DNA of 64,000 bases from Paraburkholderia phenoliruptrix (GTDB taxonomy: Bacteria; Pseudomonadota; Gammaproteobacteria; Burkholderiales; Burkholderiaceae), in assembly GCF_019511605.1 (NCBI RefSeq), contig NZ_JAEUAV010000010.1, positions 62,001 through 126,000 of the forward strand. Direction: 5' to 3'. Below are positions 1 through 8,739 of this stretch, piece after piece. Position 1 is the first letter of the stretch, and each line of letters starts with the position of its first letter. Both the position numbers and the translations under genes were made by a program. The notes under the pieces were generated by a model, which was not told the origin of the DNA, made no database searches, and was given only the letters and a program-made list of their open reading frames with translations.

Positions 1-959
1 TGTATCGGCCCACTATCCGTCTCGAAAGCCAGCGAGAAGGGCGGCTTGCCGGAGCGGGCCAGCGCTTGCTGCTGAAGCTCTAGGATTTCCTTGTCTTGGT
101 CGAAGGTCGCGGCCGTCTGTGTTCGGATGTACTCGGTCAACGCCGCATCGCCGCGGCGGTACTGCCTCGCGACGCCCCAAAAATAATGGGAGCTCGTGCG
201 CGTGGCAGGGCTGATGGCATGTAGGACACGCCGTTCAAGCGCTTGGTTGCGGGAGGCAGTCGCGGGGTAAGAACCGTTTTCGATAATGTGCGTAGCCGGC
301 GGGGTAAAAATCGTAGTGTGCCAACGGTTGATTGGCTCGGTAAAGCCGGTTGCCTTCACGTAGAACGGCGGGGGGTCGCACTTCAGGATAGTCCGATGTA
401 CCCTGAGTTGCGTCTGCGTGCGCTCGACCGACACGGGTGCCTGCGCGACTGCGTCGTTCCCGATCGTCGTGTCATGAACATAGGACTCGTGGGAGAGGTC
501 GAGCAGGTTGTCGTTGATGAGGCGATAGTCGGCTTCTACGAAGTGATATCCCACGCACGCGGTCCATGCCGGATCATCCAGGTAGGAAAAATCCGGCACG
601 CTAGCCTCGTCCGCGCCCTCCGGCTGCCCCATCCAGATCCAGACGAGCCCGTGCCGTTCGATCACCGGATAGGTCTTTACTTTGGCGCCTCTCGGAATCC
701 GTTCCTGGCAAGGGATTCTTACGCATGCGCCGGTGGTGTCGACCTGCAGTCCGTGATAGCGGCAACGGATCGTGTTGCCGACTCGTCGCCCGAACGAGAG
801 CGGAACGCTCCGATGGGGGCAGCGGTCTTCGAGCACCGCCAACCTGCCGCCGTCACCTCGGAACAGCACCATCGGTGTATCCAGTAAGGTGACAGGTACC
901 GGATCGACCGTCACTGCGTCCGAAAAGGCCGCCGCATACCAGGCATTCTTGATCCACAT
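1..959 (-). CDS. Rieske non-heme iron oxygenase, VanA-like (3' end beyond window)
   Basis: I translated this from the reverse complement; 319 codons are open and the C-terminus lies outside the window. The Rieske [2Fe-2S] site is visible: C47-P-H49 and C66-x2-H69. The mononuclear iron motif D154-x2-H157-x4-H162 sits in a NLLDLSHESYVH segment. The start MWIKNAWYAAAF is typical of the vanillate/dicamba O-demethylase oxygenase group, which hydroxylates or O-demethylates aromatic acids using electrons from a ferredoxin or reductase partner. No reductase is adjacent inside the window; the nearest electron carriers are at 10.0-12.2 kb. A LysR gene lies just upstream on the same strand. The substrate cannot be read from the sequence. 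A methoxybenzoate would fit the nearby mobA-like gene, but that is inference. Confidence 0.88.
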   Translation of the reverse strand, partial: MWIKNAWYAAAFSDAVTVDPVPVTLLDTPMVLFRGDGGRLAVLEDRCPHRSVPLSFGRRVGNTIRCRYHGLQVDTTGACVRIPCQERIPRGAKVKTYPVIERHGLVWIWMGQPEGADEASVPDFSYLDDPAWTACVGYHFVEADYRLINDNLLDLSHESYVHDTTIGNDAVAQAPVSVERTQTQLRVHRTILKCDPPPFYVKATGFTEPINRWHTTIFTPPATHIIENGSYPATASRNQALERRVLHAISPATRTSSHYFWGVARQYRRGDAALTEYIRTQTAATFDQDKEILELQQQALARSGKPPFSLAFETDSGPI

Positions 960-1057
960 ATTCCTTGCTCCAATCAAAGCTGACCCAAGCAGAACATCAG
1001 TGGTTCAAGTATCAGCACCTGCCTCCCGGCGATCAATCTGATACGCCGTTAATTCTC

Positions 1058-1984
1058 CTATTCGTTTTCCGGATGGGGTGGATTCACCAGGTGCCCGCAC
1101 GTCGACCTAAACGCTATGAGCGCCAACTCCCGGGAGACTCTCTGAAGGGGCGACGCACTGTCTGCCGTCGCCGAAAAAAAGAGATGGGTCGTAAGAGCCG
1201 GGTTGACGAGGCGCTGAGCTACAAGACTGGGGCGCGCCCAGTCGGTAGCGAGGCCGATACGGGTCGAGACCGTGTGGGCATACCCTGAATTGACCAGATC
1301 GAACAGCGAATCGACCGCGTCGACCTCGATGTCGATCTGAAGCGCGATATTCTGCCGGGCGGCCGCGGCCTCAAGCGGTTGTCGGGTAACATGAGGCGAC
1401 GAGGGCATGATGAGACGCACGCCATCCAGTCTTTTCACTTCGACAACGCGTGCATCCGGACCGACCGGGTATCGTCCAACCAGATACAGGTCCTGGGTGC
1501 CTAGACATTGCGTCATCGCCGCGTTACTGGTGGTGGGCGGGCTATGATGAATAGCAAAGTCAATTCTTGACGCTCTTAACTGATCGTGTAGCTGCGACGA
1601 CAGCAGGTTAAGCATGCTCAAACGCGCCAGCGGAAGTTTTGCGTTAAAGCTCCGGACAAACTCCGGAATCATCATCCGCCCCACAGTCGGCGTTACGCCG
1701 CAAACGATATGGCCTCGAAGTCGGGCGTCTCCTTTTCGGAGTTCCGATAGCGTCCGATCGAGAGTACGGAGTATTTCCTGCGCCCTCGACAGGAAATGGG
1801 CACCTGCGTCTGTGAGCGCGACACCCCTTCCATGTCGATGAAAGAGACTCGTGCCAATTGACAATTCCAGGTTACGAACCTGCCGGCTCAGCGTCGGCTG
1901 TGGCACATCGAGAACATCAGATGCCTTGGCAAACCCGCCGAGTTCCGAAACTGAAACGAAGTATCTTAGCTGCTGCACATCCAC
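1058..1984 (-). CDS. LysR family transcriptional regulator
   Basis: The N-terminus carries the LysR winged helix-turn-helix (MDVQQLRYFVSVSELGG, then ASDVLDVPQPTLSRQVRNLE), followed by a substrate-binding effector domain of normal length (308 aa). I chose the GTG at 1984 because GAGGAG lies six bases upstream and MDVQQLRYF is the usual LysR beginning. An in-frame ATG at 2002 would add six residues. It is co-oriented with the Rieske oxygenase 98 bases downstream and probably controls it. Its 5' side abuts a broken tetR relic, so a recombination junction lies at about 1985-2015. Confidence 0.85.
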   Translation of the reverse strand: MDVQQLRYFVSVSELGGFAKASDVLDVPQPTLSRQVRNLELSIGTSLFHRHGRGVALTDAGAHFLSRAQEILRTLDRTLSELRKGDARLRGHIVCGVTPTVGRMMIPEFVRSFNAKLPLARLSMLNLLSSQLHDQLRASRIDFAIHHSPPTTSNAAMTQCLGTQDLYLVGRYPVGPDARVVEVKRLDGVRLIMPSSPHVTRQPLEAAAARQNIALQIDIEVDAVDSLFDLVNSGYAHTVSTRIGLATDWARPSLVAQRLVNPALTTHLFFSATADSASPLQRVSRELALIAFRSTCGHLVNPPHPENE

Positions 1985-2009
1985 GGTCAACTCCTCTTCC
2001 ATTGCCGAC

Positions 2010-2126
2010 GCTGGACTCGAAACGCAGCATGGCCGTGCCCGTCGAGCCGTTTAGTCGCAGCAAGGTGCATACGTTCTCGCGTTGCCTCTTTCCGCTCGCT
2101 TGGTTGAACGTTTCCTCGCGTGGCAT
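2010..2126 (-). pseudogene. tetR relic (N-terminal fragment, frameshifted)
   Basis: In the minus-strand translation the segment SERKEATRERMHLAATKRL followed by DGHGHAAFRV matches the intact TetR at 4291 (SERKEATREQILIAATKLL then AQHGYAALRV). A start-like ATG at 2126 is in another frame, so at least one indel separates it from the homologous part. Homology stops at about 2025, next to the LysR start. This is the remnant of the regulator that once faced the first TAXI gene, exactly as the intact tetR faces the second. Confidence 0.75.
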
Positions 2127-2329
2127 CCGATACACCTCGTTCAGTAGGCAGTATTGGGGCTACCGGAGAGCGGACCAATGTCATTGCTCCAATGTGGCTT
2201 GCGCGACACGCGTGTAGTCTCCGTGCCTGCGTTTCACCCGCGGCCTGATTGTTTGCCGGGCCAGCATTGCCTGTCAATATCCCTCCAGTGCCTACGCGTT
2301 AACGCTCAGGCCTAGTTCACGCAAAAGGG

Positions 2330-2360
2330 TTGTCGGTCTTCACAGTACGTATATACTGTC
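2330..2360 (+). promoter_or_regulatory. Promoter with TetR-type operator for TAXI copy 1
   Basis: The inverted repeat ACAGTA-N8-TACTGT lies at 2342-2359 and is almost identical to the one at 4511-4530. TATACT (2352-2357) within it is a plausible -10 element, with TTGTCG at 2330-2335 as -35 (16-base spacer). The operator therefore covers the -10, which fits repression by a TetR protein. Its own tetR is broken, so control would fall to the intact paralogue. Confidence 0.6.
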
Positions 2361-2457
2361 GGCGAGGAACGGCTCTGGCTGTTTAGCGAACTGTCCCCTC
2401 GGGATCGTTAAAGAAGTTCAGTTCTATTACTAACACCGCATCGGAGGAATGGAAGAG

Positions 2458-3435
2458 ATGGAGATTATTGAACCGAAGAAGGTCAGAGGCCCCCGGATTG
2501 ACTTCAAGATCAAGGCCGACTGGGGTAATGCGAATTTCCACACGATTGCGGGATGGATACTCGCGCACCTGCGTTGGCAGTCGGAGCCGGGGTCGACATT
2601 TTGGATCAGCACGGGAACCGGTTATGGCGATAATCTGCGTTCACTTGTGACACGCGAAGTTGACCTTACTATCACCACGCCTTATGACCTGACACCGGAA
2701 TGGGCGATCGCGGGCAGTCATTTTTTCGCGGGGGAGCCGCCCGCAACCTTTGTCCGGAGCTTGGGTTGGATTCCGCAGAACGATCGACTTGTCTTTGCCA
2801 TTCGGGAAGATACCGGCATTACTTCGTTCCAAGACCTGCGCGATCGCAAGTTCCCGCTTAAGCTAGCAACCAGCCTTCGTACATCGGACAATCTTTTGAC
2901 GTGGGTGGTCGACCGGGTCCTGGAAGAGCACGGCATCGAGGTCGAAGCTTGGGGGGGCGAATGGCTCGAGCATGATTTTCCCCGAATCAGCGTACCGTTT
3001 GTGACAAACGGCCTAGCTAACGCGGTCATTAACGAAGCGATCGTTGTGCCGCAATGGCGCGAGCTTGTTGAGAAGGTGCCCATGCGCTTTCTATCGTACG
3101 AGCCAGAAGCGCTGAACAGACTCGTCCAAAAATACGGGCTGCGGCGAGGTGTGCTTCGTCAGGGATATCTGCGGGTGCCTGAGGATGTGACCTGCCTCGA
3201 TTGGTCAAACTGGGCGATTCTGGTGCGCGAAGACATGGATGAAGAACTCGCCTATCTGGTTACCTCGATTATGGTTGAACAACGCGCCGAGCTGGAGGGA
3301 CGCTACCGGCATCTGCCAGCCGACATTGCACCCATGACTTATCCGATCGACCCCTACGCGATGTGGAAAGGCGTTGGCGCACCGCTTCATCCTGGCGCCG
3401 AGCGGTACTACCGCGAGCACGGCTACATGAAATAA
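2458..3435 (+). CDS. TAXI-family (TRAP-type) periplasmic-binding-fold protein without signal peptide, copy 1
   Basis: The 325-residue protein has TAXI-family features: TGTGYGDNLRSLVTREVDL near the N-terminus, DRLVFAIREDTGITSFQDLR in the middle and the ending GAPLHPGAERYYREHGY. TAXI proteins normally bind ligands in the periplasm for TRAP transporters, but this one starts with charged residues and has no signal peptide or membrane segment, and no TRAP permease is in the window. The ATG at 2458 sits ten bases after GGAGG; the ATG at 2449 is too close. It is strongly similar along its length to the protein at 4628. It may be a cytoplasmic ligand sensor or an enzyme built on this fold; the function is unknown. 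Confidence 0.8.
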   Translation: MEIIEPKKVRGPRIDFKIKADWGNANFHTIAGWILAHLRWQSEPGSTFWISTGTGYGDNLRSLVTREVDLTITTPYDLTPEWAIAGSHFFAGEPPATFVRSLGWIPQNDRLVFAIREDTGITSFQDLRDRKFPLKLATSLRTSDNLLTWVVDRVLEEHGIEVEAWGGEWLEHDFPRISVPFVTNGLANAVINEAIVVPQWRELVEKVPMRFLSYEPEALNRLVQKYGLRRGVLRQGYLRVPEDVTCLDWSNWAILVREDMDEELAYLVTSIMVEQRAELEGRYRHLPADIAPMTYPIDPYAMWKGVGAPLHPGAERYYREHGYMK

Positions 3436-3553
3436 GCGCGTTCAGCTGGTCAGAGCACGTCTCCAGCCCGTCATCAATCTCGCGAACACTTTCCACGCTC
3501 GCCGACGGGCTTGTAGCTCACGCGGTCAATTACGGTCATGATTGCATCGCTCT

Positions 3554-4291
3554 TCAATTCTTTCTGCTGCGGGGGGCGCGCGAGGCGTGGCGCTTGTCCG
3601 GCCGACGGAGGCGACTCACCTTGGTTGCATTTTTGTCGTCACCGGCTAAGCCCCGCGTCTGTTCTCCACCTTTGTGGGACACGCTGTCACGGAAATGCGA
3701 TGAGCGTATTGCGGCGATGACTAAGGTCATCGTTGCGGATGAGCCGGTTTTCACGTCTTCACGCGAGGAAGAAATGGCGAGCCCCCGAGCCAGCCCCCAT
3801 AGTGCACGAATTACCAGGATTGCATCATCGCCGTCGATGCCGCGCGCCGTCAAATGAGGCAGCCACAGCGCCTCAATTGCCGTGCGCTGCGACGCCGCGA
3901 GTGTAATGGCCGTGTCGCCGACGAACGTGTGGCGACGGGTCGACAGAAAAATATCAAGGTAAATGAGAAATTCAGGCGTCGAATAGAAGCGTTGCGCGCT
4001 GTTCGCGATCAGCAGAAGGACATCTTCCTTGCCCGTGTCCTGTGCAGCGTCCTGCTTCGCCACGTCCAGTACGCGCGTAGACAAGCGCTCGAGCACTGCG
4101 ACGACGAGAGATTCCTTACTCGCAAAGTGATGGAGGTAGCCACCGAGGGAGATACCAGCCTCTTGCGCCACAGCGGCGACCCGTAGCGCGGCGTAGCCAT
4201 GTTGCGCGAGCAACTTGGTCGCTGCAATCAAGATCTGTTCACGTGTGGCCTCTTTCCGCTCGCTACGGAGAATCTTCTCGTCACGGGTCAT
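3554..4291 (-). CDS. TetR family transcriptional regulator
   Basis: The 245-residue protein begins with a TetR helix-turn-helix (ATREQILIAATKLLAQHGY, then VAAVAQEAGISLGGYLHHFASKESL). The C-terminal ligand domain is not diagnostic. GGAGG lies eight bases before the ATG. The gene is divergent from TAXI copy 2. The 20-base inverted repeat at 4511-4530 and its near copy at 2341-2360 are the obvious candidate operators, so this regulator probably represses both TAXI genes and perhaps the MFS and porin genes downstream. Confidence 0.88.
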   Translation of the reverse strand: MTRDEKILRSERKEATREQILIAATKLLAQHGYAALRVAAVAQEAGISLGGYLHHFASKESLVVAVLERLSTRVLDVAKQDAAQDTGKEDVLLLIANSAQRFYSTPEFLIYLDIFLSTRRHTFVGDTAITLAASQRTAIEALWLPHLTARGIDGDDAILVIRALWGLARGLAISSSREDVKTGSSATMTLVIAAIRSSHFRDSVSHKGGEQTRGLAGDDKNATKVSRLRRPDKRHASRAPRSRKN

Positions 4292-4499
4292 TCGCTACAC
4301 CTCCGATAGAGTGGGTGGGGACTAGGCAGAGCCGAACCACATGCTCGCCTGAGCAGGTCCGCAGAACATGGGTGGACATAGTTGTGTCCGCGGCGCTGAC
4401 GCGGCCGAATGTTCGCTGGGGCGCTGTCACATGTCAAGAGGCGCCGAGACTCAGTGGAGGGTGCAATGTTACGCCTTTGTTCGCGAATGCTTGCGATGC

Positions 4500-4530
4500 T
4501 TGTTAGTTTTGACAGTACGTATATACTGTC
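4500..4530 (+). promoter_or_regulatory. Promoter with TetR-type operator for TAXI copy 2
   Basis: GACAGTA-N6-TACTGTC at 4511-4530 is a perfect 7-base inverted repeat in the 336-base tetR/TAXI divergent region. TTGTTA (4500-4505) and TATACT (4522-4527), 16 bases apart, form a likely promoter whose -10 lies inside the operator. The same arrangement and sequence occurs at 2330-2360. The rest of the 4292-4627 gap shows no gene. Confidence 0.65.
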
Positions 4531-4627
4531 GGCAAGGTGTGAATGAATGCGCCTTGTTCGACGCGCAGTCATTCGAGCCCAAGACGGCCAACGCCTCTAC
4601 CAACATCACATAGGAGGATTTGCAGGA

Positions 4628-5608
4628 ATGGGACAAATGCAGCGAGGACAGAAAGTCACCGGTCCCAAGGTCGACTTCAAGGCCATGGCAGATTGGGGCA
4701 ATGCGAACTTTCATGCGATCGCGGGATGGATACTGGCGCATCTGCGCTGGCAGTCCGAACCAGGTTCGACGTTCTGGATCAAAACCGGAACGGGGTACGG
4801 CGATAACATTCGCGCGCTCTTGAGCCGCGAGGTGGATCTCACCATTACGACTCCATATAACCTAACACCGGAATGGGCCATCGCAGGCAGCCACTACTTT
4901 GCGGATGACGGCCCTGCACCCCCCATCCGGTCGTTGGGCTGGCTTCCCCAAAACGATCGACTTGTCTTCGCGATTAGGCAAGACACTGGCATTACCTCTT
5001 TCCAGGACCTGCGCGATCGCAAGTTCCCCCTCAAGCTTGCGAGTGGTTTTCGTACGCGTGACAACCTGATGATGTGGGTGATCGATAGGGTTCTGGAAGA
5101 ACATGGCATCGAGGTTGAAGCGTGGGGCGGCCAGTGGGTGGAACATGATTTCCCTCGGATCTGCATACCGTTCGTGACGAAGGGGCAGGCGAATGCCGTG
5201 ATAAATGAGGCAATCGTTGTTCCGCAATGGCGCGAGTTGGTTGAAAAAGTTCCAATGCGATTCTTGCCGTACGAGGCGCCCGCGCTGGAAGCGCTTACCC
5301 GAAAGTATGGCTTGAGGCCCGGAATTCTTCCCAAAGGCTATCTGCGGGCGTCTGAAGACGTGCGATGCTTGGACTGGTCGAACTGGGCAATCTTGGTGCG
5401 CGAGGACATGGACGAGGAACTTGCCTACCTTGTTACCTCGATCATGGTTGAGCAACGTGCCGAACTTGAAGCGCGCTATCGCCACCAGCCGTCTGACATT
5501 GCGGCAATGACCTATCCGATCGACCCATATGTGATGTGGCAGGGTGTCGGCGCGCCGCTTCATCCCGGAGCTGAACGCTACTATCGGGAACACGGTTATA
5601 TGGAATAG
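4628..5608 (+). CDS. TAXI-family (TRAP-type) periplasmic-binding-fold protein without signal peptide, copy 2
   Basis: This paralogue of the 2458 gene has the same landmarks (DWGNANFHAIAGWILAHLRW, TGTGYGDNIRALLSREVDL, GAPLHPGAERYYREHGY). The ATG at 4628 follows GGAGG by ten bases. From here the protein is MGQMQRGQK..., hydrophilic with no export signal, as in copy 1. The MFS gene follows 60 bases downstream, so TAXI and MFS may be cotranscribed. Conservation between copies covers the whole length, including the C-terminus, which suggests both were selected as functional proteins after duplication. Confidence 0.8.
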   Translation: MGQMQRGQKVTGPKVDFKAMADWGNANFHAIAGWILAHLRWQSEPGSTFWIKTGTGYGDNIRALLSREVDLTITTPYNLTPEWAIAGSHYFADDGPAPPIRSLGWLPQNDRLVFAIRQDTGITSFQDLRDRKFPLKLASGFRTRDNLMMWVIDRVLEEHGIEVEAWGGQWVEHDFPRICIPFVTKGQANAVINEAIVVPQWRELVEKVPMRFLPYEAPALEALTRKYGLRPGILPKGYLRASEDVRCLDWSNWAILVREDMDEELAYLVTSIMVEQRAELEARYRHQPSDIAAMTYPIDPYVMWQGVGAPLHPGAERYYREHGYME

Positions 5609-5668
5609 GCGAGGAAGCGGCCCCGCTACAGAATGTGGCGCGGAATCGCAAAAATAAGGGAGACAACG

Positions 5669-7018
5669 GTGAATCAACGATCGCCAGTGGGCGCGATTCC
5701 GGCTGGAAATGGCGCGGACAGCACGGTTCAATCCAGTGAGGGGACGGCGGATGCAGCGGGCCAAGTGTCACGCTATCGCTATTTCGTACTGTTGATCTTG
5801 ACGATCACCTACACGGTAAGCCTTATCGATCGTCAACTTATAGCGATCATGATCGAACCGGTTCGACGTGATCTTCACCTGTCCGATACGCAGATCGGAC
5901 TTCTTTCCGGACTGGCCTTCGGCCTGTGTTACGCATTGGCGGCAATGCCCCTATCGAGGATCGCAGATAGTTGGTCAAAGAGCCGGCTGATTGCCGGATG
6001 CCTCTGCCTTTGGAGTATCGCGACCGCGGTGTGCGGGCTGGCGGGGTCGTTCGTTCACATCTTCATCGCTCGGGTCCTCATTGGGGCGAGCGAAGGCGGC
6101 GCAAGTTCCACGTCGCAAGCATTGCTGGCCGACCATTTTCCGCCTCGGCAGCGTGCAACCGCTCTTGGTGTTTATGCCGTCGGGGTTCACGTGGGCGCAG
6201 GCTTGAGCCTCGTGCTGGGCGGGTTGTCCGTCCATATCCTCGGATGGCGCCAAACCTTCTTGATCCTGGGGATACCGGGAATCATCCTGGCGCTGGTTCT
6301 TTTTCTGACCTTGCACGATGCCCGTGACCATCACAGAAGCTCTGTACGCGAGGCCCTTCCAAGTTTCGCCACATCGCTGCGCATCGTCGCGGCGCGGCCC
6401 GTCATCCTCCTTACCGCATGCGGCTATGGTCTGTCGATTCTTGCCAGTCAGGCGCTGCTCAATTGGTTCCCGGCTTACATGATGAGATATTACGGACTGT
6501 CCGCTCGTGGGGTCGGGTTACGTATGGGCTTGGTCGCCGCGGCATCGGGTGCGATCGGCGTAGCGCTCGGGGGCAAGCTCGCCGACATTTTGGCACGCAA
6601 GCGCCCGGCGAACCGGGCCCACGTCGCCGCAGGCGCAATCATCGCGGCCCTACCAATGGGGGTACTTTCCGTAAGCGGTCTTTCTGAACAACAAGCCTTC
6701 GTTTGGTTTGGTGCTTATGTTTTCGTCGCCGGATTCGTGGCAGGGCCTGCGTTCGCGATTGTCCAGAATGTCGCGCCACCTGCGCTACGCAGCCTTGCCG
6801 CCGCCGTCGCAGCAGCGACGACCGTTGTCATTGGTCAGGCACTTGGCCCATTCGCTCCCGGTTTCCTTAGCGACATCTTGGCCCGGTTTGATGTCGCACA
6901 ACCGCTTCGCGCGGCCCTGATTGCTGTCATCTCATGTAGTGCAGCGGGGGCGATTGTCTTCCTAGGTGTCGCAGCGAGCATACAACGCGATGAGGAGCGA
7001 TCGAGCGGGCAACGGTAA
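5669..7018 (+). CDS. Major facilitator superfamily transporter, spinster-like
   Basis: About twelve hydrophobic segments fill this 449-residue protein. The segment SLIDRQLIAIMIEPVRRDL, then LSDTQIGLLSGLAFGLCYA, and the loop DHFPPRQRATALGVYAVG are typical of spinster-type MFS proteins that move organic anions. GTG at 5669 is preceded by AAGGGAG at good distance; an upstream in-frame ATG (5633) lacks a ribosome site. Its position after TAXI copy 2 suggests uptake or efflux of the same aromatic compound. The substrate is not deducible. Confidence 0.82.
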   Translation: MNQRSPVGAIPAGNGADSTVQSSEGTADAAGQVSRYRYFVLLILTITYTVSLIDRQLIAIMIEPVRRDLHLSDTQIGLLSGLAFGLCYALAAMPLSRIADSWSKSRLIAGCLCLWSIATAVCGLAGSFVHIFIARVLIGASEGGASSTSQALLADHFPPRQRATALGVYAVGVHVGAGLSLVLGGLSVHILGWRQTFLILGIPGIILALVLFLTLHDARDHHRSSVREALPSFATSLRIVAARPVILLTACGYGLSILASQALLNWFPAYMMRYYGLSARGVGLRMGLVAAASGAIGVALGGKLADILARKRPANRAHVAAGAIIAALPMGVLSVSGLSEQQAFVWFGAYVFVAGFVAGPAFAIVQNVAPPALRSLAAAVAAATTVVIGQALGPFAPGFLSDILARFDVAQPLRAALIAVISCSAAGAIVFLGVAASIQRDEERSSGQR

Positions 7019-7120
7019 CCGATGTCTGCGTGTTCGTTGAACAGAAGCATCTATGTTTTGGTCCTTTCTAGTGCCAGGCACCAGGCAATCGCTGATGCAG
7101 AGGGCGCACAGTGGAGACCG

Positions 7121-7147
7121 TTACTCCATTAACCGTAGGCGGAGTAA
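7121..7147. repeat. Inverted repeat TTACTCC-N13-GGAGTAA
   Basis: A perfect 7-base inverted repeat lies in the 252-base gap between the MFS gene and the porin gene. It has no following T-run, so a regulator site is as likely as a terminator. Confidence 0.35.
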
Positions 7148-7270
7148 ATCGGTGTCAGCTGAGGCTGACGGGAGGTCAGATGGCATGTTCTTTCAAGGGG
7201 GGCGTATGGACCAGATCCGTCAATGCCATTAGGAGTGCGAGCTGAGAAGCGCACAAAAGGAGGAGGCAGC

Positions 7271-8434
7271 TTGAGAGCTAGAGGAATTGTCGCCGCATCG
7301 CTGTGCATTTTTAACGGATCTGTATATGCGCAGAGCTCCGTCACTTTGTACGGGATCGCGGACGTAGGTTTTACCTACATCAACAAGTCGTCTCCCGCTG
7401 GAGCTAGTGGCGCGCAATACTCGCTGGCGAGCGGAAACCTACAAGGAGATCGCTGGGGGCTGCGTGGGGACGAGAAGTTAGGCGAAGACCTCGAAGCGCT
7501 GTTTGTCCTCGAAGGTGGAATGACTATCACGAACGGTATGCTCGCTCAAGGAGGAGACTTATTTGGGCGGCAAGCTTATGTCGGATTGTCGTCGCGACTG
7601 GGAACATTGACGCTCGGTCGTCAGTACGATTCCATCGTCGACTACACGAGCGTGTTTGCCTCAACATCGCAATGGGCGTCGCGCTACGGGGCACACCCCG
7701 GTAATCTTGACAATAACCTGCCGGCGTATGTGATCAACAACTCGATAAAGTTTGCCAGCAAGACGTACTCCGGCTTCAGGTTTGGCGGCCTTTTCAGTCT
7801 GGGTGGAGTAGCGGTAGACTTCAGCCGCAAACGAATCTGGTCGATTGGCGGCGCTTATTCTCGCGACTCGCTTCAAGTTGGTGCTGCGTATTTGAACGCC
7901 AAGCAGCCGAACTTCTCCTACTTCGGAAATAACGCGTTGTCCAGTGCAACGGCGTCCAATATGACGGGCAGCACAGTCTATTCTGGCTATGCTTCTGCCG
8001 ACACGTTGCAGATCATTTCCGTCGGCGTTTCTTACACGGTGGACGCCGTGACGCTTGGTGTTGCGTACAGCAACACGCAGTTCAAGAACATCGGCGCGCT
8101 TGCCGGACTTCCCGCTTCCGGTGCGGGTGGCACCGCGAAATTTCATAACGCAGAAGTCAACATGAAATTCCGAATCACGCCGTTCTTGGTCGCCGGAATT
8201 GCATACAACTACACTGACGGGTATGGAGCCAACCATGCCGCGTACGATCAATTGACGTCGGGCGTCGACTACTTCCTAACCAAGCGAACGGATATCTATC
8301 TTGTCGGTGTCTATCAGCACGCCTCGGGAACTGATTCGACCGGGCGGCAAGCCGTCGCGAACATCGCTACGGTCTCACCATCGTCGTCCGCAAACCAAGT
8401 CCTCGCGACGCTAGGCATCCGACACAGGTTCTGA
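7271..8434 (+). CDS. Outer-membrane porin, Gram-negative trimeric type
   Basis: After a signal peptide ending SVYA, the mature part begins QSSVTLYGIADVGF, the hallmark of Burkholderia-type 16-strand porins. RWGLRGDEKLGEDLEALFVLE and GRQAYVGLSS follow, and the chain ends in RHRF with a terminal aromatic residue. I prefer the TTG at 7271, preceded by AGGAGGAGG; an ATG at 7223 would add 16 non-signal residues. It probably lets the aromatic substrate through the outer membrane. Five bases after its stop begins a fragment of a third TAXI gene. Confidence 0.9.
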   Translation: MRARGIVAASLCIFNGSVYAQSSVTLYGIADVGFTYINKSSPAGASGAQYSLASGNLQGDRWGLRGDEKLGEDLEALFVLEGGMTITNGMLAQGGDLFGRQAYVGLSSRLGTLTLGRQYDSIVDYTSVFASTSQWASRYGAHPGNLDNNLPAYVINNSIKFASKTYSGFRFGGLFSLGGVAVDFSRKRIWSIGGAYSRDSLQVGAAYLNAKQPNFSYFGNNALSSATASNMTGSTVYSGYASADTLQIISVGVSYTVDAVTLGVAYSNTQFKNIGALAGLPASGAGGTAKFHNAEVNMKFRITPFLVAGIAYNYTDGYGANHAAYDQLTSGVDYFLTKRTDIYLVGVYQHASGTDSTGRQAVANIATVSPSSSANQVLATLGIRHRF

Positions 8435-8436
8435 CG

Positions 8437-8552
8437 ATCATGGTCGAACAACACGCCAAACTGGATACGCTTTATCGACGCCAGCCGTCCGACATTGCGG
8501 CAATGACCTATCAGATCGAGCCCCGTGTAATGGGCAGGATGTCGCCGCGTGG
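8437..8552 (+). pseudogene. C-terminal relic of a third TAXI gene
   Basis: From 8440 the reading frame gives MVEQHAKLDTLYRRQPSDIA followed by AMTYQIEPRVM. This aligns with MVEQRAELEARYRHQPSDIA and AMTYPIDPYVM of TAXI copy 2 (about residues 280-310). Similarity fades after GRMSPRG, before the conserved HPGAERYYRE ending. No upstream part of the gene is present because the porin gene ends immediately before it. Confidence 0.75.
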
Positions 8553-8601
8553 TCCGTATAAACCCGTCTTGTCAATGACATCAGGCATGCATACTATAGA
8601 T

Positions 8602-8617
8602 AATTAGATGGCTAATT
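8602..8617. promoter_or_regulatory. Palindrome AATTAG-ATGG-CTAATT, candidate operator
   Basis: A perfect 6-base inverted repeat with a four-base spacer lies 122 bases before the cupin operon start, in AT-rich DNA. Fifteen consecutive bases of it recur at 18322-18336 upstream of the mobA-like gene, which suggests one regulator acting at both places. Confidence 0.45.
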
Positions 8618-8739
8618 AAATCCAGAGAATGAAGGGGGACGAATTGTGTTTGGGGAGATCGTCCATTAGGTGGTTGTCTCATTCGCCTACGATGGTTTTC
8701 CGATCGAATGCCGTAGCTCATAGAAGGAGGTGCAACGTG

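Noticed and set aside
243..887. Plus-strand open frame of 214 codons at the left edge
   Set aside because: It is antisense to the Rieske oxygenase, whose cluster and iron motifs are unmistakable on the minus strand.
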